From contig CAKMRJ010005523.1 of assembly GCA_928212115.1 (NCBI GenBank), positions 249,128,497-249,192,496 on the forward strand: 64,000 nt of DNA. Direction: 5' to 3'. Below the pieces are notes generated by a model, which did no database searches, was not told where the DNA came from, and saw nothing but the letters and a program-made list of their open reading frames with translations. Below, piece after piece: positions 11,246 to 23,136 of this stretch (positions are counted from its first letter, which is position 1; every line of letters starts with the position of its first letter). The position numbers were made by a program, and so were the translations under genes. Origin of the DNA: Lactuca virosa. Taxonomy: Eukaryota > Streptophyta > Magnoliopsida > Asterales > Asteraceae.

Positions 11246-12261
11246 TGTCACACCCCGCTAAAGCGGAAATACGGGGTGTGGCAGTACAAAGGGTTTCATA
11301 GAAAAGATAAAGACAAAACCAATCATAGTATTAAAAAGCATTAAAATTTTACAATGGTTTTGAACAACTTTTAAAAGAAATTACAATGTAAATTGAAATA
11401 CAACACGTGCGAATGCTCCTAAAAGTGATGTGTCCCTAAGTGTCACTTACTCGATGATTCCTGAAAAAGCATGTAAAACGAGCGTCAACTATAAAAATTG
11501 TTGGTGAGTACTCACAAGTTTATAACATAACATAGTTTGAAATCATGATAATCAGAATATTGATAACAGTTTCCATAAACAAATGTTCATTGCTAAAAGA
11601 AGTAAATAAGTTTTCATGAATAGAAGTTCGTTGCTAAAGCGAGTAATAAAGTTTCCATAGACAGAAATATATTTCAAAAAATGAGTAAATAAGTTTGCAT
11701 AAACAAAGTTCGCTGTCATCATGAGAGATAAAGTATGTTGCCTAAATGAGATGCAACGTTCATATTCTCATGGGGAATAAAGTTCGTTACTAAAACGAGT
11801 AAACAAGTTTCATTGCTATAATGAGCAACCAAGTTCGTTGCTACAAGGAGCAAACAAGTCCATTGCTAAAAGGAGCAAACAAGTTTGTTGCTACAAAGAG
11901 CAAACAAGTTCGTTGCTACAAAGAGCAAACATGTTCATTGCTAAGACAAGTAAATAAGTTTCCAGTAATAAAAGTTTGTTGTTATAATGAGAAACAAAGT
12001 TCATTGCTATAATGTGAAACAAAGTTCATTGCTATAATTAATAAACGAGTTTGTATGTATATGAGAAAAAAATTAGTTCCCAACCAAGCCTATGATTGAT
12101 GCCCTATCAAGATCTATGCTTATCGTTCCATAGATGAATATGGTATCATGCAGTCAAGCAATCGGGCGAGTGAGAAGTTGTTAATTCCTAATAGCGCTAT
12201 TCATAATGACCATTGGCTCAAAGAATTAATGGTTTGAGTAAAGTGTTAGGGAAAGGACTTA
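11246..12261 (-). repeat. Left part of the outermost Gypsy 3' LTR
   Basis: The edge TGTCACACCCCGC is followed by a short hairpin in which CACCCCG pairs with CGGGGTG around AAGCGGAAATA. The LTR is interrupted at 12261 by a plus-oriented LTR with target duplication ACTTA and resumes at 52627, ending at 55945. Combined length is about 4.3 kb. It retains the acceptor-like CTTTTTCAGG (minus strand, near 11460) seen in the other LTRs. It must be the 3' LTR because internal sequence follows at the far end (55946). Confidence 0.7.
11590..12050. repeat. Degenerate about 26-bp tandem repeat in the LTR
   Basis: Repeated units of the form GTTCGTTGCTACAAAGAGCAAACAA, with substitutions and length changes, cleanest at 11821-11935. 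The 63-residue plus-strand frame here (11821-12012) is a by-product of the repeat. Confidence 0.85.
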
Positions 12262-14750
12262 TTTGACAACCCGAAATTTCTATCTTGTAAAGTCCTTCAA
12301 TTCAATCAAGATTCAGACTTATTTCTGCTATCTTTTAGCACTGTTTAGGGTCTGTTTGAGTGTTCTAAGTAAAGTACATTCAAGAATCGGGTGTTAGGAA
12401 GTATCTGCTTGAGTCCATTGTGCAGTAGTCAAGCCTTAAGCTTCATCATGTGGAGTTTACGGCCACAACACATGAGTTTACGGCCGTAAACTCAAGGTGG
12501 ACGTGAACTCATTCCCTTATACATTATATTCCTTCCTTATTTCCTCATTATTCACCATTTCAGGTCAAGAAACTCGAATTCTCTCTCAAGTATCATAAGG
12601 ATCTTCATTTTGATCTTCAAAAATGTAAGTGTTTCATCCTTTGATTAGTTGATACATCTCCTTATCTAGTATCACCCTTTGATTTTATCCATGGAATCTC
12701 TTCTTTTGGTTAGATCTTCAAGTGTTCTTCATTTTCACCAAGAACACTTACAAGTTCTTTGGGCCGAAATCAACCCTTTTTGCTTCCATATCATAAGTAT
12801 CCTTTCCCTACTTGTTATCTAGTAGAAGCTCCTGATTTGCATCCTTGAAATCAACCAATTTCCATGAACAATGAGAGTTTACGGCCAGGAGCATCTCCCT
12901 TGGCCGTAAACCCTTGTTAAGGCTACTAGTTTGGCCATAAACTCTTCTTAGGCCAGGGATGGGTCTAGAACACTTCCTTGATGCTTGAAAGACCTTAAAA
13001 TCACTCTTTGTCACAAGACTTCATGAGTTTACTACCGTAAACACATAGGGCCGTAAACCCTATGGCCGTAAACACGTAGGGCCGTAAACCCTTTGGTGGT
13101 AAACACATAGGGCCGTAAACACCTTGGCCATAAACACCATAGTGTGGCCATACACCCCTTACATACAATCATATGTGATTGTATCACTTCCATTCAAGTG
13201 TTTACTAGTCCCTAAGGTGGTTCCCTAGCATGATTAGTTGTTATATACACTAATTGTATACATATATGTGTCATTATATGCTTATTAGGATCCGTTGTGC
13301 TCAAGGCTTCACTTGGCACTTAGCATCCTACAAATCCATCTTTCATTCATATCACTCACTGCAGGTGAATTCATACCCCTTAACTTGTCTTTTAAATGAT
13401 TTTTAAATGCTTTTAGGGGGGGATACAAGTAGAAACATTAGAGTTATTATATCAATCACATGTGATTAATAACTATCAAACATATAGATTTCTTATACTT
13501 CAAACTATGTTTTCAAGCAAATTTCTTCAAATAGTTTTACAAACTCTTTTATATGCAAAACTCCTTATCAAACTCTTTTAAACTTATTATTTTGTCAAAA
13601 TCATGTCTATATAGATAGAGTTTTAAAAGTAGGATTGAAAGGACTTAGGACTGATAACTCGCCTTATTTCCGGTTCCTTGTTTGCTTGTGGACTTAGGGT
13701 ATCGGTTGTTTGTCCGAATGTCATTTGAATATTAGTTATATATATTATGTGTATGTATATAGATATCAAAGTTCTTCTTTCAGTTCAATACCTTTGAGTA
13801 GCAAAGGTGTACAAACATGTTCAATCATACAAAAAACATTGCTAGTAAACTATAATAGGTATAGTTTAGGAAGTCACTATTACTATTTCTAGAACAATGG
13901 AACATACAAGAGTCAGTTCATACATGAGTCAGTTACAACATACTATAACGAGAAACAATACTCACTATAAAGAGAAACAGAGAGAACATACTACATACTA
14001 GACAGAGAAAACATACTACATACAAGACACAGAGAACATACACTACACTAGAACATACTATACAAATACAAGAATACTATAACATTAATGTGAGATACTA
14101 CTTCATGGCTCGGCAATATACTGCTACGTCACGTTTTGTACCCAGAGTCTCCTGGAAGGAGAGCATGAATTTGTGTATAGATCTATATAAGGATTGACCA
14201 TCCCACACCTTGCTGATAGCTACAATGGGACCTGCAGGTCTACGGGTGACGAATGTCACATCATTTCGACGTCTCGAACGTCGTGTTATACTAGTCGATC
14301 AAGTATGGTTACAATCTTATCACATTTTACCTTAATTAAACTAACAAGTTTAAGGTAGTTAATACATTGGTAGTTACCTAGATAAAACTACAGTACATCT
14401 TTATTTTCCCATTTCATTCACATGTGATCTTCTCACATAATCGGTAATGAAAAACTGTATTTTGGTAATGATAGACATACTTTGGGAAAGCTCACACTTT
14501 TACAAAAGAACATACATAAAGAACAGTTGGGTCTTGGTAGAAGACTACTTTAGTAGAAAATATAGGATTTTCTAGGAAGTTTACAAACATTTACATCACA
14601 AACTTACAAACTTTTACATCGAACAATTACAAGCACTTTCTTCAAACTTACACAAACATTGACACTAAAATACTTATGAACTCACCAGCTTTAATGTTGA
14701 TCTACACTTTCAAAATAACTTGTATTCTCAGGTCACCAGTAGACAGGTAC
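12262..14750 (+). mobile_element. Plus-oriented Gypsy solo LTR (family B), left part
   Basis: Starts TTTGACAACCCG, one base from the family start TGTGACAACCCG. It is cut at 14750 by the minus gag-only element and resumes at 52392-52621, ending GGGGTGTGACA. The 5-bp duplication ACTTA lies at 12257-12261 and 52622-52626. Its combined length of about 2.7 kb, with no attached primer site or polypurine tract, marks it as a solo LTR. It shows GTTTACGGCC motifs, the TATAGATCTATA block (near 14178) and the AAACTATA palindrome (13840-13863). Confidence 0.88.
12470..13160. repeat. Cluster of GTTTACGGCC / GGCCGTAAAC motifs
   Basis: More than a dozen copies of the 10-mer or its complement, in places joined as the perfect palindrome GTTTACGGCCGTAAAC (about 12477-12492). 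The densest part is 13025-13150. Spacing is irregular (15-40 bp). Equivalent clusters lie at 17090-17262, 47640-48400 and 51605-51775 in related LTRs, always in the first third of the LTR, which for a retrotransposon is U3, where promoter and enhancer sites reside. Confidence 0.85.
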
Positions 14751-15172
14751 TGTCACACCCCAAAACCGGAACGACGGAAACGTTCGGGGGTGGAGGACGT
14801 CATGTTTAGTATCACAAGTCATGCATCATAGTAATCAAAGTAATAAACAACCATTTCAATTGAAAGAAAGTTTTTACAAAGTATGTGTTCACATAACATA
14901 GACTACAAAGCAAATAACAAAATAAGACATGAAGCTATACTGCTCCATCTTCTAAATCCCAAAGCGCGTACCTATCTACTGGTCTCCTGAGAATACAAGT
15001 TATTTTGAAAGAGTAGATCAGCATTTAAGCTGGTGAGTTTATAAGATTTTAATGATGTAAGTAAGTTGTAGTAGGTTGTAAGTTCTTTTAAGAAAAGTTC
15101 GCCTGTTCCTCCAGAAAATCGTATATTTCCTACTTTGATGAAAGCTAAGTAAAAATGACTCTACAATCCTTT

Positions 15173-16000
15173 CTATGAGTACTAAATGGATACAAGTTAT
15201 ATAAAACCCAGAGTAAACAAACACTCGGTTGTGTGTATCTGCCATAAGCCTACAACCATACAAGGAACAGGAAATGAGGCGGAAGGCACACATCCCATTG
15301 TTTGTTAGATCATCGTTGTATATAACCCTAGCGTATTCAATTGGTACTCACGGAGTTAACTGTAATAGTTCCTTTGTATTTTATGAAAAGATTCTTTAAG
15401 AAAACCCTTATTTCTTTTAGTAAAATGGTAACCACAATAGTTACTTCTATAATCACTTAGTTTATACTAGTTATATATAATCTAATATCGAACAAATAGT
15501 TAGTTGTGTGAATCTGCCCTAAGCCCACAACCAAACAAGGAACATGAAGTAAGGCGGAAAGCACACATCCAACTACGTATCAGATATTAATTATATATAA
15601 CCCTGATGTATAAACTAATGTATTATAGAATTAACCACCTAAGGTCCTTTAAGTTATACGGGTTTAATAAAATGGATTAAACCTTTACTGGTATGTTTCT
15701 GGTTTTGACTACCAAATATTCTATTTGAAAAATATGTTTTGTACTAGAAAACGGTGCATTGAATTAGTGTCCTATGACCTGACCCATACATGGTACTCCT
15801 TATGATTACTTGGTGTATATGGAATATATACATAGCTAAGATCGGATGGATAGTAGGTTGGGTGAATCTGCTCTAAGCCCACAACCAAACAAGGAACAGG
15901 AAATGAAGCGGAAAGCACACATCCTACTACTTGTCGGATCCGATTAATATATATCCCTGATGTATAAACTAAGGAATTATAAATTTAGCATTATAGTCCC
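15173..16000 (-). repeat. Three long imperfect hairpins in the LTR
   Basis: Three units at about 15173-15353, 15440-15640 and 15788-16000. Each has a conserved central loop of about 50 nt (plus strand CCACAACCAAACAAGGAACA, then a GGCGGAA/AGCGGAA core) flanked by arms of 60-80 nt that are complementary to each other with mismatches. Arm sequences differ between units; for example, the loop-proximal pair is GGTTGTGTG / CACACATCC in the first and TAGGTTGGGTG / CACACATCCTA in the third. Unlike ordinary tandem repeats, the complementarity within a unit has been kept. Confidence 0.8.
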
Positions 16001-17089
16001 CTTTCTACTGAATGTACTAGACTCGACTGTTCTGTTTGTCACTTGAAAAGATGTAAGTTTTCCCTAGTTTATAACTATCTTAACTCGAAAATAGTTTGCA
16101 TTAACTTTCAAGTGGAACTGTCACAATATGAAAATAATGGGAAAATGTAAGTACACAGTTGTCTTTTGAATTGACATCCTGACATACTGATTAACCCATA
16201 CTATACGCTCTCCCTGTAAGAGATTTTGGTTACCAAACGCGACTTCCGCAAACAAATTGCTAAGACGTGTAATTTCACATTAAAGTTATATGATCATGTA
16301 TACACAATTTACTATCACCTTTTGTTTATAAAAATGAGTTAGTGATTAATGGTATAATTAGATCCTGTAGTGTTCTTCTGCTATAGCATTTAGTATGTTC
16401 GTTCTGTTATAGTATCTTAGTATGTTCTTTCTATTATACTATCTTAGTATGTTCTTTCTGTTATAGTGTATAGTATGTCTCTCTGATTCTCTTTATAGTA
16501 TGTTCTCTATGTTATCGTGTTTTGTATCTACCTCCATGTTTCTCTTTTTAGTATGCTCTAGTATCTAGTATGAACTGAACCCCTAAACTATACCTATTAT
16601 AGTTTACTAGTATGTTTACTTGAACTGTTACTGAAAGACTCATTTATCTACTAAGTTATGAATGTACTTTAAAAATGGAGTTTTATAAACTATAAAGTAA
16701 CATAACTTAAAAATAGTTTTTGAAGTGTTTTGATCACTTATAAAAACATAAGCAATCCTTTGAAAGATGTTTATAACAAACATTTACACAATTATCAATG
16801 TGTTCAACTTGTATTCCTCCCCCCCCCCTTAAAAGCATTTAAAACAATTTAAAAGATTGATTATAGGGGTATGAACTCACCTTGTGTGGGTGATTCAAAC
16901 GAATATGCGCGTAAGGATGAGAAGTTCCACGAATGAAGTCCCGAAACACAAACGAGTCCTAAATGACATATATGGCATGTATTGGCATGAATATAGTGTT
17001 TATAAGCAACTAACATGCAAGGAAACACCCTTACGGACTAGGAAACCCTTGGACCAAGTGTTAGAATCACATGTGATTCATCAAAGGGG

Positions 17090-17262
17090 TGTGTACGGCC
17101 AGAATGAGGAGTGTACGGCCATTGGTTTACGGTATAGGGTGTTTACGGCCAAGGGGTTCACGACCAATAGAGTTTACGGCCAAGGGGTTTACGGCCAATG
17201 GAGTTTACGGTCTAGGGGTTTACGGCCAAGGGAGTTTACGGCCAAGGGAGTTTACGACCGTA
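17090..17262. repeat. GTTTACGGCC motif cluster in the 3' LTR
   Basis: About nine copies of GTTTACGGCC or near variants at 15-22 bp spacing, ending near GTTTACGACCGTAAAC (about 17242-17257). A second short cluster at 17635-17672 contains the exact palindrome GTTTACGGCCGTAAAC. Homologous to 51605-51775. Confidence 0.85.
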
Positions 17263-17864
17263 AACTCCTGGAGATCATCCTCAAATCGTTTGTTCCAGGT
17301 ATTTAGGCTAGTGATTCTACTAGGTAGCAAGTGTATGGAAGGAATACTCACTGATTTGAAGCCTTAAATGGAGTTCACGGCCACCAAGAACAAGTGTGTG
17401 TTCTTGGTGAAAGATGAAGATCTTGAAGATCTACCTAAAAGATGATTTCCATGGATGAAATCAAAGGGTGATACATGATTAAGAAGGATAACAACTCAAA
17501 GATGGAAAAAACACTTATGTTTTTGAAGACCGGGGACGAAGAACTCGATGATACTTGAGAGAGAATGGAAGTTTGCGGCTAGGACTTGAAGAATGAAGAA
17601 AAAATGAAGTAAACTCTCATATATGGAGGATAGTTTACGGCCACCAAGAGTTTACGGCCGTAAACTCCTTGTCATGGAGTTTCCGACTCGATTTCAACTC
17701 GATGAACTTAAGCTGATACAACCCTACACCCAATCCTTAAGTGTACTAGGCTTAGAACCCTTAAACAGACTCTAAACAATGCTAAAAACTAGCAGAAACG
17801 AGTCTCACTCTCGGTTGAATTGAATGGCTGGACTTACAAGGCAAAAATATTTCGGGTTGTCACA

Positions 17865-17882
17865 TCATACCCCTGTTAGATG
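17865..17882 (-). promoter_or_regulatory. Polypurine-like tract before the 3' LTR
   Basis: The minus strand reads TCTAACAGGGGTATGA directly before the LTR start. The plus-oriented relative has TAACGGGGGGATGA at the same place (47431-47444). Just upstream both carry the TTTCGGGACGAAATT-type motif common at the 3' end of plant Gypsy interiors. This is where plus-strand DNA synthesis would be primed. Confidence 0.7.
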
Positions 17883-19039
17883 GAATTTCGTCCCGAAATT
17901 AGATTTCTTAGCAGTACTAATGTAGTTGTGTTCCTCTGAATTGCAGAATACCCACTCGTAGACCTGGCAAATTTGCCCTATTGTTCATGATAGGATTTAT
18001 ACTTGGTCCATCTATCATTACCTCGTGTATACAATTCGTATATAATTAAGATTAGTTAAACGGTCGAATGTGCGACTCTGCCCCAGATCCACAACCAAAC
18101 AAGGAACAGGAGATAGTGCGGAGGCACACATACTAAATCTGCGTAATCATAGTCATATACCACCCTCGCGTATACACTGAATAGTGATAGGTGGGTTGTA
18201 TTCGTCCTTAGCCTCTGTTCTTGAACTTGGTCTGCTGAACGAGTGGTATTTCGGGAAGGTCTGCTGAACATACGGTGGCAAGGCCTCGGAGTGCAAAGTA
18301 CTCTTCGCACGAGTACTTCGACGTTTAGAATACGAAGGACAAAACTGAGGTCTAGGTCGGACTGTCGTTACGAATGACGAAGGTTTCGTGAATTTGACGG
18401 TCAAGGCGATAGAAACATATGAACTTAGTATGTTGAGGACCACGCCAACTCATGATGAATGATAGCAACAGACTCTTTACTGAACAAATGTTTGGCCGAT
18501 TTGAAAGAAATGTCTGGTATACGATGATGTACCCCTAGTGTGCTCGAAATGTACTCTTTGTAAACGTTCTAGTGCTTTCTGTTTTCTCCTTGATGTTAAC
18601 ACTTCCATGTATCGTACCGCGATGAGCGAGTACATACTATGAAAGTGCTTTGATAACTAGTGTCGATGCTTTATACTACGATCCTCCTCGGTACCACTAT
18701 GATCGCCTGTCATATACAAGTTATCAATAATTAAGATGAATAAGACGGTCGACTGAGTAACTCTGCCCCAAATCCACAAGCAGGAAAGGAACAAGAATTA
18801 GGGCGGAATCATTCACTCTAGGTCTGCAAAATCTTAGCTATGCACAAACCTGATGTACATACTCAGCCATCATAGCTTCTCTGAACGAATCTTTTAGTTC
18901 TCTTGAATACTGTGACTTGTTCTGATAAGTAACTTATTATAATTACTTTTAAGTGTTTTCCCCAAGTTTTAATCTTATATAAGTATAAATTAATTTTCTG
19001 AAAGTAATTCTTAAATTCGAAAACGTATCGCTGCTCGTT
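17883..19039 (-). other. Non-coding 3' region with two long hairpins
   Basis: Lies between gag and the polypurine tract of the minus element. Two more hairpins of the LTR type occur at about 18007-18196 and 18691-18878, with the same loop core (CCACAACCAAACAAGGAACA and CCACAAGCAGGAAAGGAACA). For the first, the outer arms CCATCTATCATTACC and GATAGGTGGG-type sequence pair across the loop. The frames at 18056-18443 arise from the same sequence and have no family signature. The matching region in the plus element is 46274-47430. Confidence 0.75.
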
Positions 19040-19474
19040 GGCGACTCCGGGGTTGATTCTCCTGCGGTGATCATCAGAATTCGTCCATCCGCTCCTGGGT
19101 TCTTTGTTATCGGGCAGTCCCTCTGGTAATGTCCAGTCTCACCACAGCCATAGCAGGCTTGGTTTTCTTCAAATCCGGGGACTTGCGAGATCGGTTGAGC
19201 CGGTGCCCTTCAAAAACGGACTGTGTGTCCCTTTCTGTGGCAGTTCAGACACTGCATTTCCCGGCATACTCCGGTGTAGTGATAGTTGCACTTTCCACAC
19301 TTCGGGAGAGTTCCAGCATATCGACTGGTAGGTGCTGGAGTAGCAGGTGTTGTGGCGGCGTATATAGAACCCTTTTGTTGCACCTGCAGGGTTTCCTATG
19401 TTGTTCTCTTCTTCTTTCTCTTGTTTCCCGACTTCCGTTTGTAGTCCTCTCCCCTCGATGGCTCGGGAACGGGG
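19040..19474 (-). pseudogene. gag: Gypsy gag, C-terminal half with three zinc knuckles
   Basis: Continuation of the gag at 21834-22587, separated by a later solo LTR. The basic stretch KSGNKRKKKR (about 19396-19440) is followed by CCHC-type motifs encoded at about 19299-19264 (CGKCNYHYTGVC), 19252-19209 (CLNCHRKGH..., whose last Cys codon has become TGA) and 19155-19113 (CYGCGETGH...C). Such knuckles bind retrotransposon RNA for packaging. The frame stops where protease should begin, at the same point as in the plus copy. Confidence 0.85.
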
Positions 19475-19479
19475 ACTAC

Positions 19480-21833
19480 TTTGACATCCCCATTTTTCAC
19501 GGCCAGAAAAGACCGATTTTGTTTATGCTTTATAAAAATCAGATTACTTCTTTTCATAAAAATGTTGCGGAATTTGTTCCCAGAAAAACACGATAAATAC
19601 GTTATGAAAACATTTTCAAAGAAACATATTTTATTCATTTTAAAACGTTTGGGATGTCATCGTCAATACCGAAACATAAGCATAAACAAAACTTACATTT
19701 ATTTACACTAGTGATCTACATGTCTTTAATCTCTCAGTGTAATGTGACTTCATATCAACACCTGTGATATAAATAAACTGAGTGGGTCAGGTTGGGAAAC
19801 CTGGTGAGTACATAGGGTTTTCAACCCACAATAATATAATTATTATGTTTAAACAATCAAATAATCAACCCAATTACCCATCCCCGTTATCTTCTTTACT
19901 CTTAAGGATCTACCCTAAGAGTCGTCTATCATGCCTTCGTTTATTCCGAGGTCCCTTGCTTCCAGGGTTATAGGACTGGCACTAAATCCATAGCTGCCAA
20001 TGCTCATTCGTAAATCACTAATTCCATAGCTGCTATAGTTTATTCATCGGGTACTAAATCCATAGCTACCAGTGTTTATCTAATAGGTACTAAGTCCATA
20101 GCTACCAATTCCTAACAAGTACTAAGTCCATAGCTACCAGTATTTGTCCAATAGGCACTAAGTCCATAGCTGCCGATGTTATTTATTAGGCACTAAGTCT
20201 ATAGCTGCCAATGTTTACTCACATCATCTTTTATCTCTCATTATTTATCTACCCATGTTATACCCAACATATTTGTAGATATAAAATACGTATACAGTTT
20301 AAAATTAGTTAAAACATGTATAAAAACGTTCATCCAGCATAGATAGCAAGTATACAGATAATATGAACACATAGCACGTAATTTATATTAAATACTTCAT
20401 ATCTATGTGTAAGATGAAAGTAACTATGCACTCACCTGATTAGGCGGTGACTCGGTACTCGAACAGCGCTTCGTTATCTTAAAACAATTTTTTTCCTCGA
20501 CCAAAAACTAGTATAAATACCACTAGGATTTAGTTTTAACGTTAAACGCGACTAATTAATAGTCTAGCTATTATTATTATTATATAAGCGTTAAATAACA
20601 CTCAATATAATTCATAATAATAGCCCAAATAATTATTTTAAGGACCTAATAACATTACTATAATTATTTTAAAGCTATATTAAAAATTGCGTAGGCGTAG
20701 CTCACTTACAACGAACTTTAAAGAAAACCGGGCTTTGCTCGGAGCAGCGTTTCCGAACCCAAAGACCCTTTTTCTCCGGACTCCGGGAGCCTCGGGGCTT
20801 CCCTCGGGTGCTAGGGGTTTTACCTAGGGTTTAGGGGGGTTTGGAACTCTAGAGAGAGAAAGATCTTAGAGAGAGAGTGAAGAAATGTGTGAAAAACTGG
20901 GAATGGCTCGCATGCTATTTATAGCCTCAGCAGCCTCGGACTACGCTGCGCGTCCAGTAGCTACGCTGGGCGTAGTCTCGGATAAGAATGCACCCTCGGA
21001 TCCAGCTGTCTTGCACTCGTCGGAAGGATAAGGCCGAAGGTATGCGGGGCGTATGCGAAGGACGACGTGTCATCATCCGAAGCGAGCACCGTGGTCAGCA
21101 AGCGACGGCCCTGATCGAGCCACGTCATCAACTTCTCAACAGATTTCGCAAATTCCCTTTCCGACTTCTAAAAATCATAGCTTTTACATACAAGCTCCAT
21201 TTTCGACGTTATTTATTTCCACGCGTAGGCGGGAACGTACTCTACAACTTTCGTTTACACTCCGTTGGCTAATTTTGATTTTAAAAAGTTTATTTTTAAC
21301 AGGCCGGGACAGGATTGGTCCGTTAAAAATTCATAACTTCTTCATCCGACGTCCGTTTTCGTCTATCTTTTTATCGTTATGCTACTATTAACGAGATCTT
21401 CGATTCTCGTTTAGGTTGTGTCGGCTAAAAACCGCTCGATCTTATATTCGAATTTCGGGCTGTACACTGCTAAGCCGAAACTTCGAAAAATCGTAACTTC
21501 CTGATACGAAGTCAGATTTGAGCGTTCTTTTTATGGACGCTCTCGGTTTAACGTATTCTACGACTTTCGTTTAGATCGCTAAGGCTAAAACTTGCTCTAT
21601 CGTAAATTCACTATTTATGCTTCCCGGTGTCGTGCCGGTTTTGCCGTAAAAGTTCGACAGGTCATAACTTCTTCGTTATAACTCGGATTTCGGCGTTCTT
21701 TATATGTACGATAACCTTGAGATATATTCTACAACTTGGCTAAGATTATTTATTCTAAATAATCTTTTGTCGAAAAGTCGTTTTCGACCCCTATTATCTC
21801 TAAATTGACTAGCCCGGATCTACGGGCGTTACA
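19480..21833 (-). mobile_element. Gypsy solo LTR (family C) inserted in gag
   Basis: On the minus strand it runs TGTAACGCCCGTAGATCC... to ...GGGATGTCA plus AA. The duplicated target ACTAC lies at 19475-19479 and 21834-21838; removing the insert and one duplication restores the gag frame (HGV-V-PVPEPS). Length is 2.35 kb with no attached internal sequence. The two extra A bases at the 3' edge are non-canonical. It carries a tandem repeat (19975-20215). A decayed relative is at 9385-10800. Confidence 0.88.
19975..20215. repeat. Tandem repeat with CACTAAGTCCATAGCTGCC unit
   Basis: Six to seven head-to-tail units of about 36-45 bp, each with an ACTAA(G/A)TCCATAGCT core followed by ACCA or GCCA and a variable AT-rich tail. 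Lies within the family C solo LTR. Confidence 0.9.
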
Positions 21834-22587
21834 ACTACCACGCCATGTCGGACTCCATGGTCAACGAGTCGTTGGGCCAGGCGTTTGGCAGTATCGAATG
21901 TGGTTGGGTTAAAAGACAACACATCTCCTTGGATCGGGGCAGATAAACCCCAGATGTACCTTTCTATCTTCTTACTTTCCGTGCTAATCATCCCTGGACA
22001 TAGTGCTGCCAGGTCGCTAAACCTGTCAGTGTAGATCACTATGTCCGAGCCGACCATAATGTGCTCCCATAGTTCTTGTTCCATCTTTTGAACTTCGCCC
22101 CTCGGGCAGTATTCTTCCAACATTAACTCCTTTAGGTTTTCCCAACCTATGGAGTTAGCCACTGATAGGGTCAGTGACTTAACATGGCTATTCCACCATG
22201 TTAGGGCTCTGTCAGAGAAGGTGCAGGCAGCAAACTTAACTTTGCTCCCTTCTGGACACGAACAGATTTCGAAGACCGAATCTGTTTTCTCGAACCATCG
22301 CATTAGAGCGATGACTCCACCATTTCCATTAAAGGGCTTGGGTTTGCAGTTCATGAAGTCCTTGTACGAACATTCCCTTGGGTGTCCGTGAGAATCTCCG
22401 GGGTTGGTTAAAAGTGGGTACCGCTACCAGAACCGAAGGTACCACTTTCGTCGATGTGGGCTAGAGCAATTGCCACTGCGGCTGAAATCGGTGCTTGGAG
22501 AGCAGCAGGATCGAATTGTGGCGGAGGTAGTGGCGGTTGAGTTAGAGTTATCGGAGTATTGCACCTGTTTGATCTGCAAGGAGGCAT
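21834..22587 (-). pseudogene. gag: Gypsy gag, N-terminal half (capsid)
   Basis: Starts MPPCRSNRCNTP at 22587 with a Pro-rich N-terminus, then a 1-base frameshift near 22410 before the conserved block. The 21834-22354 part shows the Retrotrans_gag pattern: NGNGGVIALMRWFEKTDSVF, AACTFSDRALTWW, and a downstream Trp-Gly 'YIWGLSAPIQGDV' segment. It would form the particle shell. Position 21834 is the insertion point of the solo LTR, so the last six residues of the open frame (TPVDPG) come from the LTR. The plus copy at 45245-46273 shares this start and fold but has lost about 170 bp of the capsid. Confidence 0.9.
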
Positions 22588-23136
22588 CTTTGCTATAAGA
22601 ATACAAAGATGAGGCAGAATAAGTCTATAGCAGTGGTTTATAAGCCGATAGCTGAAAGACAAGGTTATCCTAGTTCTGAGTGTATCTGGTCCTGGAAACA
22701 ATTCATAAAGGAAGTCTATACAAAACCAACTTTATGAATTTAGAAATGGATATCCTCGAATGAATACCTGCGAATTGAATAACTGATACTAGTTGCACGA
22801 AAGAAAATAATCCTAACACATAGTGTGAGCAGTGTTTCCACTAACTCATTAAGTTAACCAAGATATTATTTATTAGTGTGACGCATAAGACGTTTGTTTA
22901 CTCCGTTGTTGATCTTTGAAAACTTCTCATGAACTTGCTCTTGTCCCCTTGACTCTTTGTGACCGGTATGAGGAAGTGGTTACATTTATCTGGTTTGTCG
23001 TGGAGAAGATGGAAGTATCTAAAAATCTATGAGATTAAGTGTAACATTATGGGGTGATCCTTACAGAGTCCTCCTATAATTTCACAATGTATACAAGTTG
23101 TATATAATTCAAGATTAAATAGACCTTCGAATAAGA
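22588..23136 (-). other. Leader of the minus gag-only element, gag-proximal half
   Basis: Non-coding. Matches the reverse complement of the plus element's leader (about 44690-45240), for example around the TAGTGTGACG block at 22876. The last 110 bp form one arm of the leader hairpin, which is broken at 23136 by the Gypsy element; the other arm is at 34296-34440. Confidence 0.75.

Larger units (their letters stand above)
14751..17864 (-). repeat. 3' LTR of the minus gag-only element
   Basis: Minus-strand start TGTGACAACCCGAAA, end GGGGTGTGACA. Its right side touches the polypurine tract, its left side the GGTAC duplication. Contains three long hairpins (15173-16000), a C-run at about 16820-16829, the AAACTATA palindrome (about 16585-16608) and a GTTTACGGCC cluster. 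The frames at 15039-15293 and 16884-17306 lie in these repeats and are not genes. Confidence 0.9.

Noticed and set aside
15039..15293. Frame starting MCAFRLISCSLYGC, repeated at 42188-42637 and, in variant form, at 50267-50449
   Set aside because: Conserved only because it lies in the LTR hairpin. Lengths and frames differ between copies and the reading crosses element junctions.
16884..17367. 140-residue frame rich in VYGQG/LRPR repeats, also at 51406-51777
   Set aside because: Encodes the GTTTACGGCC cluster in the LTR antisense to the element; no homology beyond the repeat.
14751..17864. Pairing of this LTR directly with 47445-50823 as the two ends of one element
   Set aside because: They are in opposite orientation and each has its own target duplication (GGTAC, TATAC); the minus LTR pairs instead with 34950-35126, 37961-39393 and 50829-52391.
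15241..18830. Regularly recurring CCACAACCAAACAAGGAACA considered as a CRISPR-like array or tRNA-like genes
   Set aside because: Spacing is about 270-350 bp or more, units extend into long complementary arms, and the genome is a plant nuclear one. No cloverleaf or A/B boxes are evident.
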